Shown: piece by piece, positions 59,738-60,072 of the stretch
Numbering within the stretch: the stretch's first letter is position 1
Layout: each line of letters begins with the position of its first letter
Assembly: GCA_934433135.1 (NCBI GenBank)
Contig: CAKRZO010000023.1
Coordinates: 1 to 60,072, forward strand
From: an uncultured Acetatifactor sp.
GTDB taxonomy: Bacteria; Bacillota; Clostridia; Lachnospirales; Lachnospiraceae
Reading direction: 5' to 3'
DNA: 60,072 bases
Program-made: the position numbers and the translations under genes
Notes under the pieces: model-generated
Told to the model about the DNA's origin: nothing
Seen by the model: the letters and a program-made list of their open reading frames with translations, nothing else
Databases searched by the model: none

Positions 59738-60072
59738 GAGGCTCGCACCAGCGGTGCGTTATCCGTTTGTTGTTACTTGTTAATAGGTTCCATATTTCTC
59801 ATGTTCTTACCATTCATTTCCAGGCGGTAGGCTCTGCTGAGCATGCGGGCAAGGCACGCCTCTGCATAAGTATGATCCTGAAACATATCGTACCAGGCTG
59901 ATACGGGGAATTGAGAGATTATAAGTATTGATTTATGTGGATCTCGGCTGTCAAATACCTCAAATAGGTTTCGACACTTATTAACATCCATGTTCATATC
60001 TCCAAATAAGAGTTTTTAACTGTTCTACAGTCATCGAGGTGGCGTCGTAGCGTCCATAAAGTAATTCTTCTT
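59689..60072 (-). mobile_element. IS21-like insertion sequence, one end and IstB fragment (continues past window)
   Basis: The boundary is placed at TGTGCACATTTCGG. The terminal region contains CGGATAA (59700) and TTATCCG (59759) as inverted repeats and a CGCACC/GGTGCG hairpin. Inward, on the minus strand, is a reading frame resembling the C-terminus of IstB. The base composition differs from the adjacent operon. The other end and istA lie outside the window. Confidence 0.6.
59773..59997 (-). pseudogene. IstB-like ATPase C-terminal segment (partial or frameshifted)
   Basis: Residues SILIISQFPVSAWYDMF, YAEACLARMLSRAYRLEMNG and KNMRN match the end of IstB, the AAA+ helper of IS21 transposition. 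Only 74 residues follow the first ATG, where IstB has about 250. In the same frame a stop lies eight codons upstream of that ATG, whereas another frame stays open to the window edge. So the gene is either frameshifted or truncated; the edge prevents a decision. Confidence 0.6.

Noticed and set aside
1..60072. CRISPR arrays, tRNA and rRNA genes, replication origin.
   Set aside because: No regularly spaced repeats, cloverleaf or rRNA-like stretches, or DnaA-box clusters were noticed on reading both strands.

Overview
The window looks like a chromosomal carbohydrate-utilisation island of an anaerobic, low-to-moderate GC Clostridia-type Firmicute, most like a gut Lachnospiraceae. The evidence is strong AGGAGG-type ribosome binding sites, sigma-A promoters of TTGACA/N17/TATAAT type, three LplB/LplC-style CUT1 sugar importers with lipoprotein binding proteins, a glycyl radical enzyme, and AraC/YesN regulators next to glycosidases. 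This assignment is an inference from gene content; no rRNA or tRNA is present to confirm it. All glycosidases seen lack signal peptides, so the picture is import of oligosaccharides followed by cytoplasmic breakdown.

Layout. 1-3273: importer 1 (first permease cut by the window edge), closed by a terminator. 3375-12222: glycyl radical enzyme, aldo/keto reductase, activating enzyme, an unrecognised 581-residue protein, a GH105-like hydrolase with an extra N-terminal domain, and a GH130 mannosyl-glucose phosphorylase, ending in a terminator. 12410-13552: a class C beta-lactamase-like serine hydrolase with its own promoter. 13865-20989: two paralogous GH-A-like hydrolases bracketing a mannose-6-phosphate isomerase-like protein, a ROK/PfpI fusion and an SGNH esterase. 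20923-22083 (minus): a GH105 hydrolase whose end overlaps the previous operon. 22204-24444 (minus): a membrane AraC-type regulator, flanked by two promoters with a shared 37-bp operator. 24823-33868: importer 2 with an alpha/beta hydrolase, a DMT transporter, a pectate-lyase-like beta-helix protein and a GH99/WbsX-like protein. 34110-35705: two tail-to-tail AraC regulators, one with a pseudoknot-like leader. 35877-38297: GH2 beta-mannosidase. 38697-41955: GntP permease and an IlvD/Edd dehydratase for sugar acids. 42098-43159 (minus): a GntR/LacI-type repressor, divergent from a roughly 16-kb gene set (43491-59460).

That last operon encodes a GH4 uronidase-like enzyme, an FGGY kinase, a fucose-isomerase-fold protein, a jelly-roll protein, an FSA-type aldolase, a SIS isomerase, two YjbQ-like proteins around a triose-phosphate-isomerase-like protein, NagB- and NagA-like proteins, a GH20 hexosaminidase and importer 3. 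It reads as a complete intake-to-triose pathway for a sugar I cannot name. The NagB-like and YjbQ-like members deviate from their families at signature positions, which makes this the best candidate for an undescribed pathway.

The right edge carries a gene start that is cut by what looks like an IS21-type element with an IstB fragment. Mannose (GH130, mannose-6-phosphate isomerase-like protein, beta-mannosidase), uronic acids (two GH105, GH4, dehydratase) and ester groups (SGNH, alpha/beta hydrolase) recur, suggesting one or more acetylated, uronate- and mannose-bearing heteroglycans. No ABC ATPase is encoded, so the importers probably share an ATPase encoded elsewhere. No CRISPR, tRNA or rRNA was seen.
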